Source: Rhodobacteraceae bacterium EL53 (lineage in GTDB: Bacteria > Pseudomonadota > Alphaproteobacteria > Rhodobacterales > Rhodobacteraceae). From it: a stretch of DNA of 64,000 nucleotides. The stretch is from contig OMPR01000015.1 of assembly GCA_900313015.1 (NCBI GenBank), positions 62,001-126,000 of the forward strand, written 5' to 3'. Below are positions 35,994-44,408 of the stretch, piece after piece. A program made the position numbers and the translations under genes. Each line of letters begins with the position of its first letter. Position 1 is the first letter of the stretch. Under the pieces are notes generated by a model. The model was not told the origin of the DNA. It did no database searches and saw nothing but the letters and a program-made list of their open reading frames with translations.

Positions 35994-38234
35994 ATGGCCA
36001 GCATCGGTAAAATCCTTCGTCGTACATTTCTGATAGGCTCTGTCGCCGTGGTTGGTGGTGTTGCCTTTGGCGCCTACAAAGTGCGCTCCCCCGCCCCCAA
36101 CCCCTTGAAACCGGGTCAGGGGCAAGCTGCGCTGAACCCATTCGTTATGATTGACCAGAACGGCGTCACCTTGTTCGCCCCTCGTGCGGAAATGGGTCAA
36201 GGCGTCCAAACCACATGGGCCGCTCTTATTGCAGAAGAGTTGGATGTCGAACTTGATCAAGTCACTGTTCTGCACGGACCAGCAGCTGCAGCGTATTACA
36301 ACTCAGCCTTCGTCGCTGATGGTCTCCCCGGTAAGGGGTATGACACATCTGATTTCATGCACAATCTGGGCGAAGCGCTTGGCGTGATTGGCAAATCCTT
36401 GTCATTGCACGCAACAGGTGGATCCACATCCATGAAGGACGGGTTCATCCGGATGCGCGAAGCCGGCGCCAGCGCCCGTGAAACCCTGAAACAAGCCGCA
36501 GCTGACCAATTGGGGGTCAGTCGCGACCAGCTCAAAACACAGGCTGGTCACGTTATCACCCCTGATGGCTCAAAAGTCCCATACGGCGAATTGGCTGTTG
36601 CTGCCGCCAGCGTTGATCCGATTGAAGCCGAGCTCAGAGATCCGACAACTTGGACAAAGCTGGGCCAGAATCTGCCCCGTTTGGATATGGTCGGCAAAGC
36701 CACCGGAACAGCCGAGTTTGCAATTGACGTGCGACTGCCGGGGATGAAATTTGCCACCGTACGCCGAAACCCCAAGTTGGGTGGCGGCATGGTCTCGTTC
36801 GATGGAAATGAAGCAAAAACCATGCCCGGCGTTGAAAAGATTGTCGATCTGGGCGATGGCATCGCCGTGATTGCTACGAACACCTGGCTTGCCATCCAGG
36901 CGGCTGAAGCCGTCGAGATCGAGTGGGAAGACGCGCCCTACCCCCCGGAAACCGATGCGATTTTCCAAACTTTGGCAAAAGCCTTTGATGGCTCCCCCAA
37001 CTCAACCATGCGTGACGATGGCGACGTGGATACCCTGCCCGATGGCGCAACCGAATTCAGCGCCGACTACTCCGTGCCCTTCCTTGCCCACGCGACGATG
37101 GAGCCGATGACAGCGGTTGCACAGCTCAACAGCGATGGATTGCAGGTCTGGACCGGCACACAAACACCCACCTTTGCGCAATCGCGTGCGGCTTACGTTA
37201 CCGGGTTAGAAACAGAGCAGGTTGAAATCAACACAACCTATCTTGGAGGCGGGTTCGGTCGTCGCCTAGAATTGGACTTTGTCGAAGTCGCGGTCAAAGT
37301 TGCCATGGCAATACCCGGCACCCCGATCCTAACCACGTGGTCCCGCCAAGAGGACATGCGTCACGATTACTATCGCCCCGGTGCAATCGCGCGAATGCGC
37401 GGTGCAATCAAAGACGGCAAAGCGGTCTTGATGGACGGGCACCTTGCAACCCAATCACCCACCCAACAAGCTATGGAGCGGATCACTGGCATGGCTGGCG
37501 CAGGGCCAGACAAAGTGCTGGTCGAGGGTTTCTTCAACCAACCCTATGCCATTCCGAACTACCGCATGAGCGGATATATATCTGATCTCAAAATCCCGGT
37601 CGGATTCTGGCGTTCAGTCGGCAACAGCCATAACGCTTTCTTCCATGATACGTTCATGGATGAGATGGCCCATGCAGCTGGCCGCGATCCGCTTGAATTC
37701 CGTCTAGAAATGGCACGTCCCGAATGGGATGTTGCCGCGCGGGTTCTGGAAACCTTGCGTGATATGTCAGGCTGGACCGGCAAGACCCCCGACGGCGTTG
37801 GGCGCGGTGTGGCCTTTGCCTACAGCTTTGGCACGCCCGTCGCACAAGTGATCGAAGTCGTCGATGAAGCTGGCACCATTCGGATCAACAAAGCCTGGAT
37901 CGCCTGCGACATGGGCTTGGCGCTCGATCCCGGTACGGTCAAGGCACAGATGTTTGGTGGCATGATGTACGGGTTATCAGCTGCAAGTTTTGGTGAAATC
38001 ACCTTTGCTGACGGTGAGGTCGAGCAGTTCAACTTCCCGGATTATGATGCCGTGCGCATGCACACTGCACCGCAGGTAGATATCCAAATTCTGGAGACCA
38101 ACCGGTTTATGGGCGGTGCAGGGGAACCCGGCACCCCACCTGCAGCCCCAGCCTTGGGCAACGCCTTGTTTGACCTGACAGGAAAGCGGGCGCGCACGCT
38201 GCCGCTGAGCCAACATTTCGATCTGTTGGTCTGA
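35994..38234 (+). CDS. Molybdenum hydroxylase, molybdopterin-binding subunit (IorB-like), Tat-exported
   Basis: The 746-residue subunit begins with a Tat signal (RRTFLIG at residues 9-15 and a hydrophobic SVAVVGGVAFGAY), so the mature enzyme should act in the periplasm. Later signatures include RAEMGQGVQTTWAALIAEELDV, NTTYLGGGFGRRLELDFVEVAV, PVGFWRSVGNSHNAFFHDTFMDE and GGAGEPGTPPAAPALGNALF; the Glu in GEPGTPP is the expected catalytic base. There is no FAD subunit, as in IorAB, so electrons probably go to a cytochrome. The substrate may be an aldehyde or N-heterocycle. No XdhC-type insertion chaperone is adjacent. Control by the divergent TetR protein is likely. Confidence 0.92.
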   Translation: MASIGKILRRTFLIGSVAVVGGVAFGAYKVRSPAPNPLKPGQGQAALNPFVMIDQNGVTLFAPRAEMGQGVQTTWAALIAEELDVELDQVTVLHGPAAAAYYNSAFVADGLPGKGYDTSDFMHNLGEALGVIGKSLSLHATGGSTSMKDGFIRMREAGASARETLKQAAADQLGVSRDQLKTQAGHVITPDGSKVPYGELAVAAASVDPIEAELRDPTTWTKLGQNLPRLDMVGKATGTAEFAIDVRLPGMKFATVRRNPKLGGGMVSFDGNEAKTMPGVEKIVDLGDGIAVIATNTWLAIQAAEAVEIEWEDAPYPPETDAIFQTLAKAFDGSPNSTMRDDGDVDTLPDGATEFSADYSVPFLAHATMEPMTAVAQLNSDGLQVWTGTQTPTFAQSRAAYVTGLETEQVEINTTYLGGGFGRRLELDFVEVAVKVAMAIPGTPILTTWSRQEDMRHDYYRPGAIARMRGAIKDGKAVLMDGHLATQSPTQQAMERITGMAGAGPDKVLVEGFFNQPYAIPNYRMSGYISDLKIPVGFWRSVGNSHNAFFHDTFMDEMAHAAGRDPLEFRLEMARPEWDVAARVLETLRDMSGWTGKTPDGVGRGVAFAYSFGTPVAQVIEVVDEAGTIRINKAWIACDMGLALDPGTVKAQMFGGMMYGLSAASFGEITFADGEVEQFNFPDYDAVRMHTAPQVDIQILETNRFMGGAGEPGTPPAAPALGNALFDLTGKRARTLPLSQHFDLLV

Positions 38235-38253
38235 CTGCAATCACAAACTCCAA

Positions 38254-38282
38254 CGCAGGCCCTGTAAAACACAGGGCCTGCG
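38254..38282 (+). terminator. Strong hairpin after the molybdenum hydroxylase genes
   Basis: CGCAGGCCCTGT and ACAGGGCCTGCG form a 12-bp perfect stem around a 5-nt loop, 19 nt after the stop. No clear T run follows, so it may be a terminator or an mRNA-stabilising 3' hairpin. Confidence 0.65.
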
Positions 38283-38298
38283 CATCGTTCTCAAATTA

Positions 38299-38320
38299 GA
38301 AACAATTAAGGCATTGTTTC
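38299..38320. promoter_or_regulatory. Inverted repeat upstream of the Hint/RTX gene
   Basis: GAAACAAT-TAAGGC-ATTGTTTC is a perfect 8-6-8 inverted repeat 165 bp before the Hint/RTX start. It could be an operator or a hairpin; its regulator is unknown. Confidence 0.35.
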
Positions 38321-38485
38321 CCTATTTCCCACGCGAATTTGTCTCAATTCCTCCGCTCTTTGGCCGCAACAGGTCTTTACACAGAGCGTCAGGATCAGAG
38401 AGCGCCAACTCTTCAGGCATCTCTGGAAAGAGCAGTTCAGCAACAGGTCACAAGAATCTGTGCATCGAAATAGGGTTAAAGTTCA

Positions 38486-40573
38486 ATGCCTTCCGGGTAT
38501 CTCGTCACATTAGGTGCAGACAATGCGCTTACACCGAATGATGTCATCGGTGGACCATGGACTTTTTTCAACACACAGACCGCTCTTGGAGCTGGGCAAT
38601 GGGTGTTTACCGGCGTCGATAACGGCGCCACATTCACTGACGAACAAGAACCGGGTCAATATTACCTCGCCGAAGACGGAAACGTCTATTTCGTTCCTGA
38701 TTTTGGCGAAGTTGATACGCTGACGACTGCCGACACGGTCACTGCCCCGACTTATACGGCCCCCTCTCCGTTTGATCCGCCCTCAGACATCCCCGACAAC
38801 GTAGTCGACGGCACCGTGGGCAATGATACGATTGATAACACCTATACCGACAGCAATGGCGACAGCCTGAATGACAGTGCTGACAACGCGGACTTGGTGC
38901 TTGGGTATTCAGGAGATGACCAGTTACGCGGACTTTCCGGAGATGATTGGTTGCTGGGCGGTACGGGTGACGACACCCTGCGCGGCAATCAGGGTGACGA
39001 CCTGCTCTATGGTGATCGCTCAATTGAATCGCTGAACTGGGATTCACAGGCGCCGGATGAAACCGATGTTTCCGGCGGGTTTACCCAGAACACCGGCGAT
39101 GTCGATGTTTCCGTCAGCTTTACGAACAATGGCAACAACTCGCCCGAGTTTTCGATTGAAAGCAGCGACACACAATATGTCGACGCAAACGAACCGTTCA
39201 GCGAACAATCTTCTTTGTATTTGTATGGCAACGGTGACGGTGCCACGTCAACAACGACCCTGAGCTTCGACGCTGCGACCGGCGCAGACGTACAGGACGA
39301 AGTTGAAAACGTCACCTTTCGTATCAACGATGTGGATTACGCCGACGGCAACCACCGCGATGTGATCACCGTCAACGCGTTCGACGCAGACGGCAATCCG
39401 GTAACCGTTACCCTGACACCAACCCCCAATGGTGGTGCGACCGATACGGTTTCCGGCAATACAGTGACCGCCGGGGATTCAGGTGAATCCCAAGCTGACG
39501 CCGCGGGATCTGTGTTGGTTGAAGTGGAAGGCCCGGTCGCGCGTATCGACATCATCTACGAAAATGCCTTGGACGGAACACAAGCCATTTGGGTTACAGA
39601 CGTCTTCTTTGAACCCATTCCTCAGACCTATGGCGACGATGCCTTGTTCGGCGGCTCTGGCAACGACACTCTGTTCGGTGAAGGGGGGGACGACCTTTTG
39701 GCCGGTGGCCGGGGAGAGGACGCGGTTGACGGTGGAGAAGGGAACGACACAGTCAACGCGGCGCAAGGTGACACGATCGAGGGCGGCGATGGCGACGATC
39801 TCTTCGTACTGACCGATCTTGGAGAAGCTGGTACTGCAGGCATTACGATTGTCGGTGGCGAAGGCGATGAAACCGATGGTGACGTTCTGGACCTGAACGG
39901 TCAGACTGTCGATGGGACCCTCAACCTGACAACAGATATCCCCGGCGAACTGGCCGGAACTGTTGAGATGATTGACGGGTCCATCGTCACCTTTTCCAAT
40001 ATTGAACGGATCATCTGCTTTACCCCGGATACGCTGATTTCCACCGCTCAGGGTCCCCGCCTCATTCAGGATCTGAAAGTGGGCGATCTGATCGTGACCC
40101 GCGACAACGGTCTCCAGCCCCTGCGTTGGATCGGCACTCGCACAGTCGAAGCACAGGGCGATCTTGCCCCCATCCGTCTGGACACCTCGCTACTGCAGGC
40201 TGCCAGCGCGCCTTTGACCGTCTCCCCTCAGCATCGCATGCTCTGGAGCGGGTCTCGCGCGCAGATGCTGTTTGGCGAAACCGAAGTTCTTGTGGCTGCG
40301 CGCCATCTGCTGAACCATCCGGCAGTCACCCGCATACAGGGCGGTTCCGTCACTTACATGCATCTGATGCTGGATCAGCACGAAGTGATTTACGCAAATG
40401 GCGCCGCGACCGAGAGCTTTTTCCCAGGTGACACCGCCATTGAAGCACTGACCGGGCAGAGCCGCCACGAGATGTTCAATCTGTTCCCCGAACTGCGAAG
40501 CCATCACGGTGCATTCGGCGACACAGCGCGACTGTGCCTCAAGGCACACGAAGCCCGAGTTCTTGCCGCCTAA
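38486..40573 (+). CDS. Secreted RTX-repeat protein with C-terminal Hint domain
   Basis: The 695-residue, strongly acidic protein lacks a Sec signal. Residues 1-75 form an N-terminal module (GYLVTLGADNALTPNDVIGGPWTFF). RTX-type calcium-binding nonapeptides occur at about 110-175 (YSGDDQLRGLSGDDWLLGGTG) and 390-450 (GGSGNDTLFGEGGDDLLAGG), separated by a beta-rich insert of about 200 residues. A Hint domain starts at Cys511 (CFTPDTLISTAQGPRLIQDLKVGD) and continues to about 650 (SPQHRMLW...LMLDQHEVIYANG). RTX repeats imply type I secretion; no transporter genes are in the window. Hint domains can self-cleave at the Cys; no intein-like C-terminal splice residue is seen. The target is unknown. Confidence 0.9.
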   Translation: MPSGYLVTLGADNALTPNDVIGGPWTFFNTQTALGAGQWVFTGVDNGATFTDEQEPGQYYLAEDGNVYFVPDFGEVDTLTTADTVTAPTYTAPSPFDPPSDIPDNVVDGTVGNDTIDNTYTDSNGDSLNDSADNADLVLGYSGDDQLRGLSGDDWLLGGTGDDTLRGNQGDDLLYGDRSIESLNWDSQAPDETDVSGGFTQNTGDVDVSVSFTNNGNNSPEFSIESSDTQYVDANEPFSEQSSLYLYGNGDGATSTTTLSFDAATGADVQDEVENVTFRINDVDYADGNHRDVITVNAFDADGNPVTVTLTPTPNGGATDTVSGNTVTAGDSGESQADAAGSVLVEVEGPVARIDIIYENALDGTQAIWVTDVFFEPIPQTYGDDALFGGSGNDTLFGEGGDDLLAGGRGEDAVDGGEGNDTVNAAQGDTIEGGDGDDLFVLTDLGEAGTAGITIVGGEGDETDGDVLDLNGQTVDGTLNLTTDIPGELAGTVEMIDGSIVTFSNIERIICFTPDTLISTAQGPRLIQDLKVGDLIVTRDNGLQPLRWIGTRTVEAQGDLAPIRLDTSLLQAASAPLTVSPQHRMLWSGSRAQMLFGETEVLVAARHLLNHPAVTRIQGGSVTYMHLMLDQHEVIYANGAATESFFPGDTAIEALTGQSRHEMFNLFPELRSHHGAFGDTARLCLKAHEARVLAA

Positions 40574-40579
40574 GTCTAA

Positions 40580-41359
40580 TTAGGCCGATTTTTGAAACGC
40601 TTGCTGCGTTTTCGTCGCCTGCCATCCATGCACCGCCTGACCAAAACGCTCAAACAGAGGGCGCGATACAGGATCATTTGCAGCGTCCCATTCAGGGTGC
40701 CACTGAACCGACAAGGTAAAACCGGGCGCGTCTTTTACATATATCGCCTCAGGTGTTCCGTCAGGTGCAAATCCGTCAATCACAATCCGCGATCCGGCGC
40801 GTTTAATCCCCTGCCCGTGCAATGTGTTGGTCATCACTTCGGGGGCCCCAAACACCTGATGAAACACTCCGCCCTCGGTCAATTTAACCGGATGGCGTAG
40901 CGCAAATTTTTCCTCAAGCGTTCCATCGGGCGGCATCCGGTGGTTCATCCGCCCCGGCAGATCCCGGATTTCAGGATAGAGCGTGCCTCCCATGGCCACG
41001 TTGACCTCTTGAAAACCACGACAAATCCCCAAAAACGGCTGCCCCCGTTCGACGCAAGCCCGGACCAATGGCAAAACAATCGCGTCCCGTGCACGGTCAA
41101 AAGCTCCATGCGCTTCGGTCTCTGCTTCGCCATATTCCTCGGGGTGCACATTCGGGCGTCCACCGGTCAGCAAGAACCCGTCACAAGCTTCAAGCAGCTC
41201 TTCAACAGACAGATATCGAGGGTCCGCCGGAATGAGCATTGGCATACAATCCGACACATTGGCCACTGCATCTGAATTCATCGTGCCCCCTGCGTGTGTG
41301 GGATATTGATCATTCATCAAATATGAATTGCCGATGATACCGATGACCGGGCGAACCAT
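40580..41359 (-). CDS. Gamma-glutamyl-gamma-aminobutyrate hydrolase family (peptidase C26)
   Basis: The 259-residue class I glutamine amidotransferase-like hydrolase has the nucleophile Cys in QPFLGICRGFQEVNVAMGG and the catalytic His-Glu in LSVQWHPEWDA, together with TGGRPNVHPEEYGE near the N-terminus. PuuD-type members split gamma-glutamyl-GABA in putrescine degradation; others act on gamma-glutamyl amines. No other puu gene is adjacent. It ends 6 bp from the convergent Hint/RTX gene stop. Confidence 0.88.
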   Translation of the reverse strand: MVRPVIGIIGNSYLMNDQYPTHAGGTMNSDAVANVSDCMPMLIPADPRYLSVEELLEACDGFLLTGGRPNVHPEEYGEAETEAHGAFDRARDAIVLPLVRACVERGQPFLGICRGFQEVNVAMGGTLYPEIRDLPGRMNHRMPPDGTLEEKFALRHPVKLTEGGVFHQVFGAPEVMTNTLHGQGIKRAGSRIVIDGFAPDGTPEAIYVKDAPGFTLSVQWHPEWDAANDPVSRPLFERFGQAVHGWQATKTQQAFQKSA

Positions 41360-41552
41360 GAGTGCTCCTGTTTTTAATTCTGGCTTGACGCTACAGCGCG
41401 CCGATCAGACGTGCAACAGCGCACCCCCTGCACCATGGCGCAAGCGCGTGTTCAACCACGCACATTGCGTAAAAAATGGGCGCAGACACCAGTGGTGTTT
41501 GCGCCCGAGCGGTACAGCATACCGACCTCATCTCAGCAGCGTGCGGCCAAGA

Positions 41553-41978
41553 TCAAATCTCGCCGGTCAACCCAACAGCATCGATCCCGGCCATCGCCGC
41601 AATTGCATCATTGTCCGATGTGTCGCCCGTTACGCCAATGGCACCGATCACAGCCCCCTTTTTGTCCCGCACCAAAACGCCACCCGGCACCGGAATAACC
41701 TGCCCACCGTACACGCCGTTCACCGCAGCCATGAAATATGCCTGATCCTCGGCGCGCTTCATCTGAGCTGTGCCGGCCATACCCAGCATGACAGCCCCGT
41801 AGGCCTTGCCATGTGCGATGGGGAACCGTCCGGGGGCTGCCCCATCTTCGCGTTCGAAAGCCTGCACATGACCGCCTGCGTCCAACACAACAACAGACAG
41901 TGGCTTCAGCTCCATCTCACGCCCTTTTTCAAGCGCTTTACGAATGATGGTGCGTGCGCGTCTCAGCGAAATTGTCAT
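41553..41978 (-). CDS. GlcG/HbpS family heme-binding-type protein
   Basis: The 141-residue protein matches the GlcG/HbpS family: MTISLRRARTIIRKALEKG, LSVVVLDAGGHVQAFEREDGA, PIAHGKAYGAVMLG and GGQVIPVPGGVLVRD...GAIGVTGDTSDNDAIAAMAGI. Members are found in glycolate operons and some bind heme; the role is not settled. The start at 41978 follows AGGAAACTGGG. It lies 71 nt after malate synthase G on the same strand, reproducing the E. coli glcG-glcB association and supporting a link to glyoxylate metabolism. Confidence 0.85.
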   Translation of the reverse strand: MTISLRRARTIIRKALEKGREMELKPLSVVVLDAGGHVQAFEREDGAAPGRFPIAHGKAYGAVMLGMAGTAQMKRAEDQAYFMAAVNGVYGGQVIPVPGGVLVRDKKGAVIGAIGVTGDTSDNDAIAAMAGIDAVGLTGEI

Positions 41979-42049
41979 CCCAGTTTCCTTTATCGTTTGC
42001 CACAATTTGAAAAAGCAGAGCGATCTCCGCCCTGCTCTTTTGAATTTCT

Positions 42050-44185
42050 TTAGCTCAGATGAGCCTTCAGCTCCAACCGGCGAGCATGCAAAACCGGTTC
42101 GGTATACCCCGACGGCTGAACGCGCCCTTTGAACACCAGATCACAAGCAGCCTGAAAGGCGACACCGTTAAAATCTGGGGCCATCGCCGAATACAGCGGG
42201 TCGCTTGCATTTTGCCGATCAACCACCGCAGCCATCTTTTTCATTGCGGTCATCACTTGATCTTCGCTCACAACGCCGTGGTGCAACCAATTCGCCAGCG
42301 CCTGAGAGGAAATCCGGCAGGTCGCCCGGTCCTCCATTAGGCCCACGTCGTGAATATCCAAAACCTTGGAACAGCCAACCCCCTGATCAACCCACCGCAC
42401 AACGTATCCCAAGATACCTTGCGCATTGTTCTCGATCTCTTGCGCGATCTCCGCATCACTCAAATTGCGCCCGCCTAGCAGGGGCACGGTCAGCAGATCC
42501 TCAAGCGTTCCACGTGGACCGCCCGCAGCAATCTCATCTTGGCGCGCCAAGACGTCAACCTTGTGATAGTGGGTCGCGTGCAGCGTCGCGGCTGTCGGGG
42601 ATGGCACCCAAGCACAGTTCGCGCCTGATTTCGGATGGCCGATTTTAGCCTCCAGCATCTCGCCCATACGATCCGGCATGGCCCACATGCCCTTGCCGAT
42701 TTGCGCTTTGCCGCGCAACCCACAAGCCAGACCGATATCAACGTTGCGGTCCTCATAGGACAGAATCCAAGGCGTGGTCTTGATGTCGCCTTTGGGCAGC
42801 ATGGGGCCTGCCTCCATAGCGGTGTGAATCTCATCACCAGTACGATCCAAAAACCCGGTGTTGATAAAGGCCACACGCGACTTTGCAGCACGGATGCATT
42901 CCTTGAGATTGGAACTCGTGCGCCGCTCTTCATCCATGATGCCCAATTTAACAGTGTTCTGTGGCAGGCCTAGGATCTCTTCGACCATCGTGAAGATCTC
43001 ATCAGCAAAAGCAACTTCGGCAGGTCCGTGCATCTTGGGTTTAACCACATAGACCGATCCATGAACGGAATTTCCGCCATCCCGTTGCAGGTCATGCATC
43101 GCGATCAGTGTTGTGCACAAAGCATCCATCAACCCTTCGCCGATCTCATCACCGTTACTATCCAAAACAGCCGGATTGGTCATCAAGTGCCCAACATTAC
43201 GGATCAACATCAATGATCGCCCCTTAAGGGAGCCAGCTGAACCATCGGCAGCGGTAAAGCTCAAATCCTCGGCCAGTGTGCGCGTAAAGCTCTGCCCGCC
43301 TTTGGTCACGTCTTCGCAAAGATCGCCTTTCATCAGACCCAGCCAATTGCTGTAGGCCACGATTTTGTCTTCGGCATCCACACAGGCGACCGAGTCTTCG
43401 CAATCCATGATCGTCGACAATGCGGATTCCAAACGGACATCAGAAATACCCGCAGCATCAGTCGCTCCAATCGTGCTGGCAGCGTCGATCATGATCTGAA
43501 CATGCAAACCATTGTTTTTCAGCACGACAAAGTCTGGAGCGTCCGACGCGCCCCCAAATCCAACGAACTGTGCCGGATCGCCCAGCGCCGGAACCAAAGC
43601 GCTGTTGTCGACGCGGACACTTTGAACATCTGCCCAAGATCCACTGGCCAGCGGCGTGGCATCATCCAGAAATGATTTGGCCCATGCAATGACGCGATCG
43701 CCGCGCGCGGCGTCATAGCCGCCCGCTTGTGGCAGATCCCCCATCGCATCGGTGCCATAAAGCGCATCATACAAGCTGCCCCAACGCGCATTCGCGGCGT
43801 TCAGAGCGAAGCGAGCGTTTGTAATCGGCACAACCAGCTGTGCGCCGGGGGTCAGGGCGATTTCAGGATCCACATTCGCGGTATCAATCGCAAACTCTGC
43901 GCCTTCTTCGACCAGATAGCCGATCTCTTTCAAAAAGGACTGTTGTGCCTCAAATCCGGGCAAGCCTCCGCGGGACGCGGTGTACCACGCATCAATCTTA
44001 CCTTGGATTTCGCTCCGCTCGGCTAGCAAAGCACGGTTCTTGGGGCCCAATTCCGCGACCATTCGGGCCAAACCGGCCCAAAAATCAGAAGCTGCGACAC
44101 CGGTGCCCGGCAAGGCACGGGAGTCTATGAACTCCACCAATTCAGCCGCGACCTGCAAACCGTTCAAATTCAGTCTCTCGCCCAT
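42050..44185 (-). CDS. glcB: Malate synthase G
   Basis: The 711-residue single-chain enzyme condenses glyoxylate with acetyl-CoA to malate. Family segments seen are [51 protein letters not shown], the Mg-binding and catalytic area [20 protein letters not shown]...[22 protein letters not shown], and [16 protein letters not shown] with [21 protein letters not shown]. Length is normal for isoform G. A GGGAGAG site precedes ATG 44185. A GntR-type inverted repeat lies about 80 bp upstream. Confidence 0.96.
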   Translation of the reverse strand: MGERLNLNGLQVAAELVEFIDSRALPGTGVAASDFWAGLARMVAELGPKNRALLAERSEIQGKIDAWYTASRGGLPGFEAQQSFLKEIGYLVEEGAEFAIDTANVDPEIALTPGAQLVVPITNARFALNAANARWGSLYDALYGTDAMGDLPQAGGYDAARGDRVIAWAKSFLDDATPLASGSWADVQSVRVDNSALVPALGDPAQFVGFGGASDAPDFVVLKNNGLHVQIMIDAASTIGATDAAGISDVRLESALSTIMDCEDSVACVDAEDKIVAYSNWLGLMKGDLCEDVTKGGQSFTRTLAEDLSFTAADGSAGSLKGRSLMLIRNVGHLMTNPAVLDSNGDEIGEGLMDALCTTLIAMHDLQRDGGNSVHGSVYVVKPKMHGPAEVAFADEIFTMVEEILGLPQNTVKLGIMDEERRTSSNLKECIRAAKSRVAFINTGFLDRTGDEIHTAMEAGPMLPKGDIKTTPWILSYEDRNVDIGLACGLRGKAQIGKGMWAMPDRMGEMLEAKIGHPKSGANCAWVPSPTAATLHATHYHKVDVLARQDEIAAGGPRGTLEDLLTVPLLGGRNLSDAEIAQEIENNAQGILGYVVRWVDQGVGCSKVLDIHDVGLMEDRATCRISSQALANWLHHGVVSEDQVMTAMKKMAAVVDRQNASDPLYSAMAPDFNGVAFQAACDLVFKGRVQPSGYTEPVLHARRLELKAHLS

Positions 44186-44262
44186 CTAAATCTCTCCCTC
44201 TGATCCGTGCTATTCTGGTTTCCCGAAGTTGAATAGAACAAAAGTTTCCGATAGGCAACTTT

Positions 44263-44283
44263 TTGGTAAAACGAATTTACCAA
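44263..44283. promoter_or_regulatory. GntR/GlcC-type inverted repeat upstream of glcB
   Basis: TTGGTAAA-ACGAA-TTTACCAA has 8-bp perfect arms. TTGGT...ACCAA symmetry is characteristic of FadR-subfamily GntR regulators, to which GlcC belongs. It lies 78 bp before glcB and 126 bp before pepN on the other side. A bulged hairpin (about 44327-44357) lies nearer pepN. Confidence 0.5.
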
Positions 44284-44408
44284 TTTCACAAATGACTGTT
44301 TCAAGAAAATCTGGGTAATGCGCACAGGGCCCTGCCTCGCACGTGCTTGCAGGCCCTGCACTGGTCCCCTAACGTCGCCGCAACACTCCATCGGTTTCAG
44401 AGGCCCCC

